6,071 nt of DNA from Desulfobulbaceae bacterium (GTDB lineage: Bacteria; Desulfobacterota; Desulfobulbia; Desulfobulbales; Desulfurivibrionaceae): assembly GCA_003557565.1 (NCBI GenBank), contig PWOG01000266.1, positions 1 to 6,071 on the forward strand. Direction: 5' to 3'. Under the pieces are notes generated by a model. That model made no database searches, was not told where the DNA came from, and saw only the letters and a list, made by a program, of their open reading frames with translations. Numbering within the stretch: the first letter of the stretch is position 1; each line of letters starts with the position of its first letter. Shown piece by piece: positions 5,449 to 6,071 of this stretch. A program made the position numbers and the translations under genes.

Positions 5449-5727
5449 GTGGAAACGTTCTTCTGGGCCCTGGCTGTTTTTCTGCTACTCAACGCCTTCA
5501 GCTGCCTGTGGCGGGCCTGGCGTGGCCCCACGGTTTACGACCGGGTGCTGGCGATCAATGTGGTCGGCACCAAGACCCTGGTGGTGCTGGTGGTGGTGGG
5601 AGTGGTCGCCGGCCGGGGGCTTTTCCTGGATGTGGCCCTGGTTTACGGGCTGCTCAATTTCGTCATCACCCTGGCCGCCAGCCGCTTCATGGAAACCGGG
5701 CGTTTGGGGGGTGAACAGGCGCCATGA
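5449..5727 (+). CDS. mrpF: Mrp/Mnh Na+/H+ antiporter subunit F
   Basis: The product is a 92-residue membrane subunit of the same antiporter, a normal length for MrpF, with three helices (about 3-22, 34-54 and 59-80). The conserved loop RGPTVYDRVLAIN (25-37) includes the acidic residue of the Asp-Arg pair; an equivalent aspartate matters for activity in Bacillus MrpF. The third helix carries DVALVYGLLNFV (61-72), also typical. The start is a GTG; the reading frame extends much further upstream, but that part is the shadow of mrpE. Translation is probably coupled on both sides: 1 nt separates it from mrpE, and its stop overlaps the mrpG start. Confidence 0.92.
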   Translation: METFFWALAVFLLLNAFSCLWRAWRGPTVYDRVLAINVVGTKTLVVLVVVGVVAGRGLFLDVALVYGLLNFVITLAASRFMETGRLGGEQAP

Positions 5728-6071
5728 ACATGCCAGGCCAACTCCCGGTTTTGCTGAGCATCGCCCTGGCCTTGTTCGGGGCCGTCTTCTTTCTGGTCGG
5801 CACCCTGGGCCTGCTGCGTCTGCCGGACTTTTTTGCCCGGGTGCATGCCGCCACCAAGTGCGATACCCTGGGAGCCGGGGCAGTACTGTTGGCGGTGGCG
5901 GTGTTTGGCGGGGTGGGGCCCGACAGTGCCAAGATCATTGTCCTGCTGCTGCTGGTGCTGATTTCCAGCCCCACCTGCGGCCATGCCCTGGCCAGGGCGG
6001 CCTGGCGCACCGGCCTGCTGCCCTGGCGGAGGGCTGCTTCCGCGTCCCGTGCCGATGCCGCCGCCGATTAC
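5724..6071 (+). CDS. mrpG: Mrp/Mnh Na+/H+ antiporter subunit G, 3' truncated by the window
   Basis: This is the third small subunit of the antiporter. 116 codons are visible and no stop is reached. The ATG overlaps the mrpF stop in the arrangement ATGA, a sign of translational coupling. Helices run at about 8-32, 50-64 and 68-83. The family signature GLLRLPDFFARVHAATKCDTLG (split 29-40 and 41-50) is complete, as is the SPT..HALARAA block (82-92). The visible Ala/Arg-rich C-terminus (from about 101) is a variable tail in this family. Cysteines at 46 and 85 occupy places where other members often have Ala or Ser; this is a comparison from memory. The genes beyond are expected to be the larger antiporter subunits. 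Confidence 0.92.
   Translation, partial: MNMPGQLPVLLSIALALFGAVFFLVGTLGLLRLPDFFARVHAATKCDTLGAGAVLLAVAVFGGVGPDSAKIIVLLLLVLISSPTCGHALARAAWRTGLLPWRRAASASRADAAADY

Overview
The window looks like a piece of chromosome from a GC-rich Gram-negative bacterium. It carries assembly genes for a cbb3-type (high-affinity, low-oxygen) cytochrome oxidase on the left and the start of a multi-subunit Mrp Na+/H+ antiporter operon on the right. The gene content (CcoS, a SafE-type membrane protein, a DUF2452 protein, and an Mrp operon that appears to start with subunit E) would fit a Desulfobacterota or other proteobacterial lineage, possibly salt- or alkali-adapted. That placement is inference; nothing in the window fixes the taxon.

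Layout. 2-1276 (+) is the C-terminal half of a copper P1B-type ATPase, cut by the window edge and most likely CcoI/FixI. 1453-1599 (+) is ccoS. 1827-2891 (-) is a secreted LysM protein that breaks the + strand series. 2892-3478 is AT-richer and mostly non-coding; it holds a promoter for the LysM gene, a possible 38-residue protein (3136-3252) and a clear inverted repeat (3336-3393). 3479-4216 (+) is a SafE/DsbD-like membrane protein of the kind often found in cbb3 clusters. 4382-4906 (+) is a DUF2452 protein behind a near-consensus promoter. 4968-6071 (+) is mrpE-mrpF-mrpG, tightly coupled (1-nt gap, then a 4-nt overlap), with mrpG running off the right edge.

How the genes work together. The ATPase, CcoS and probably the SafE-like protein form a membrane set that supplies copper for, and matures, the haem-copper oxidase; its structural genes (ccoNOQP) are not in the window. 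MrpE, F and G are small membrane subunits of an antiporter whose large proton-pumping subunits (A/D, B, C) would be expected to the right.

Most unusual are the repeats. ccoS is bracketed by two same-orientation copies of a 40-bp sequence (37/40 identical, 297 bp apart). The downstream copy is the left arm of a 119-nt nested palindrome that begins inside the last codon of ccoS. Separately, the ATPase gene carries an in-frame, hairpin-rich insert of about 114 bp between its phosphorylation motif and its nucleotide-binding domain.
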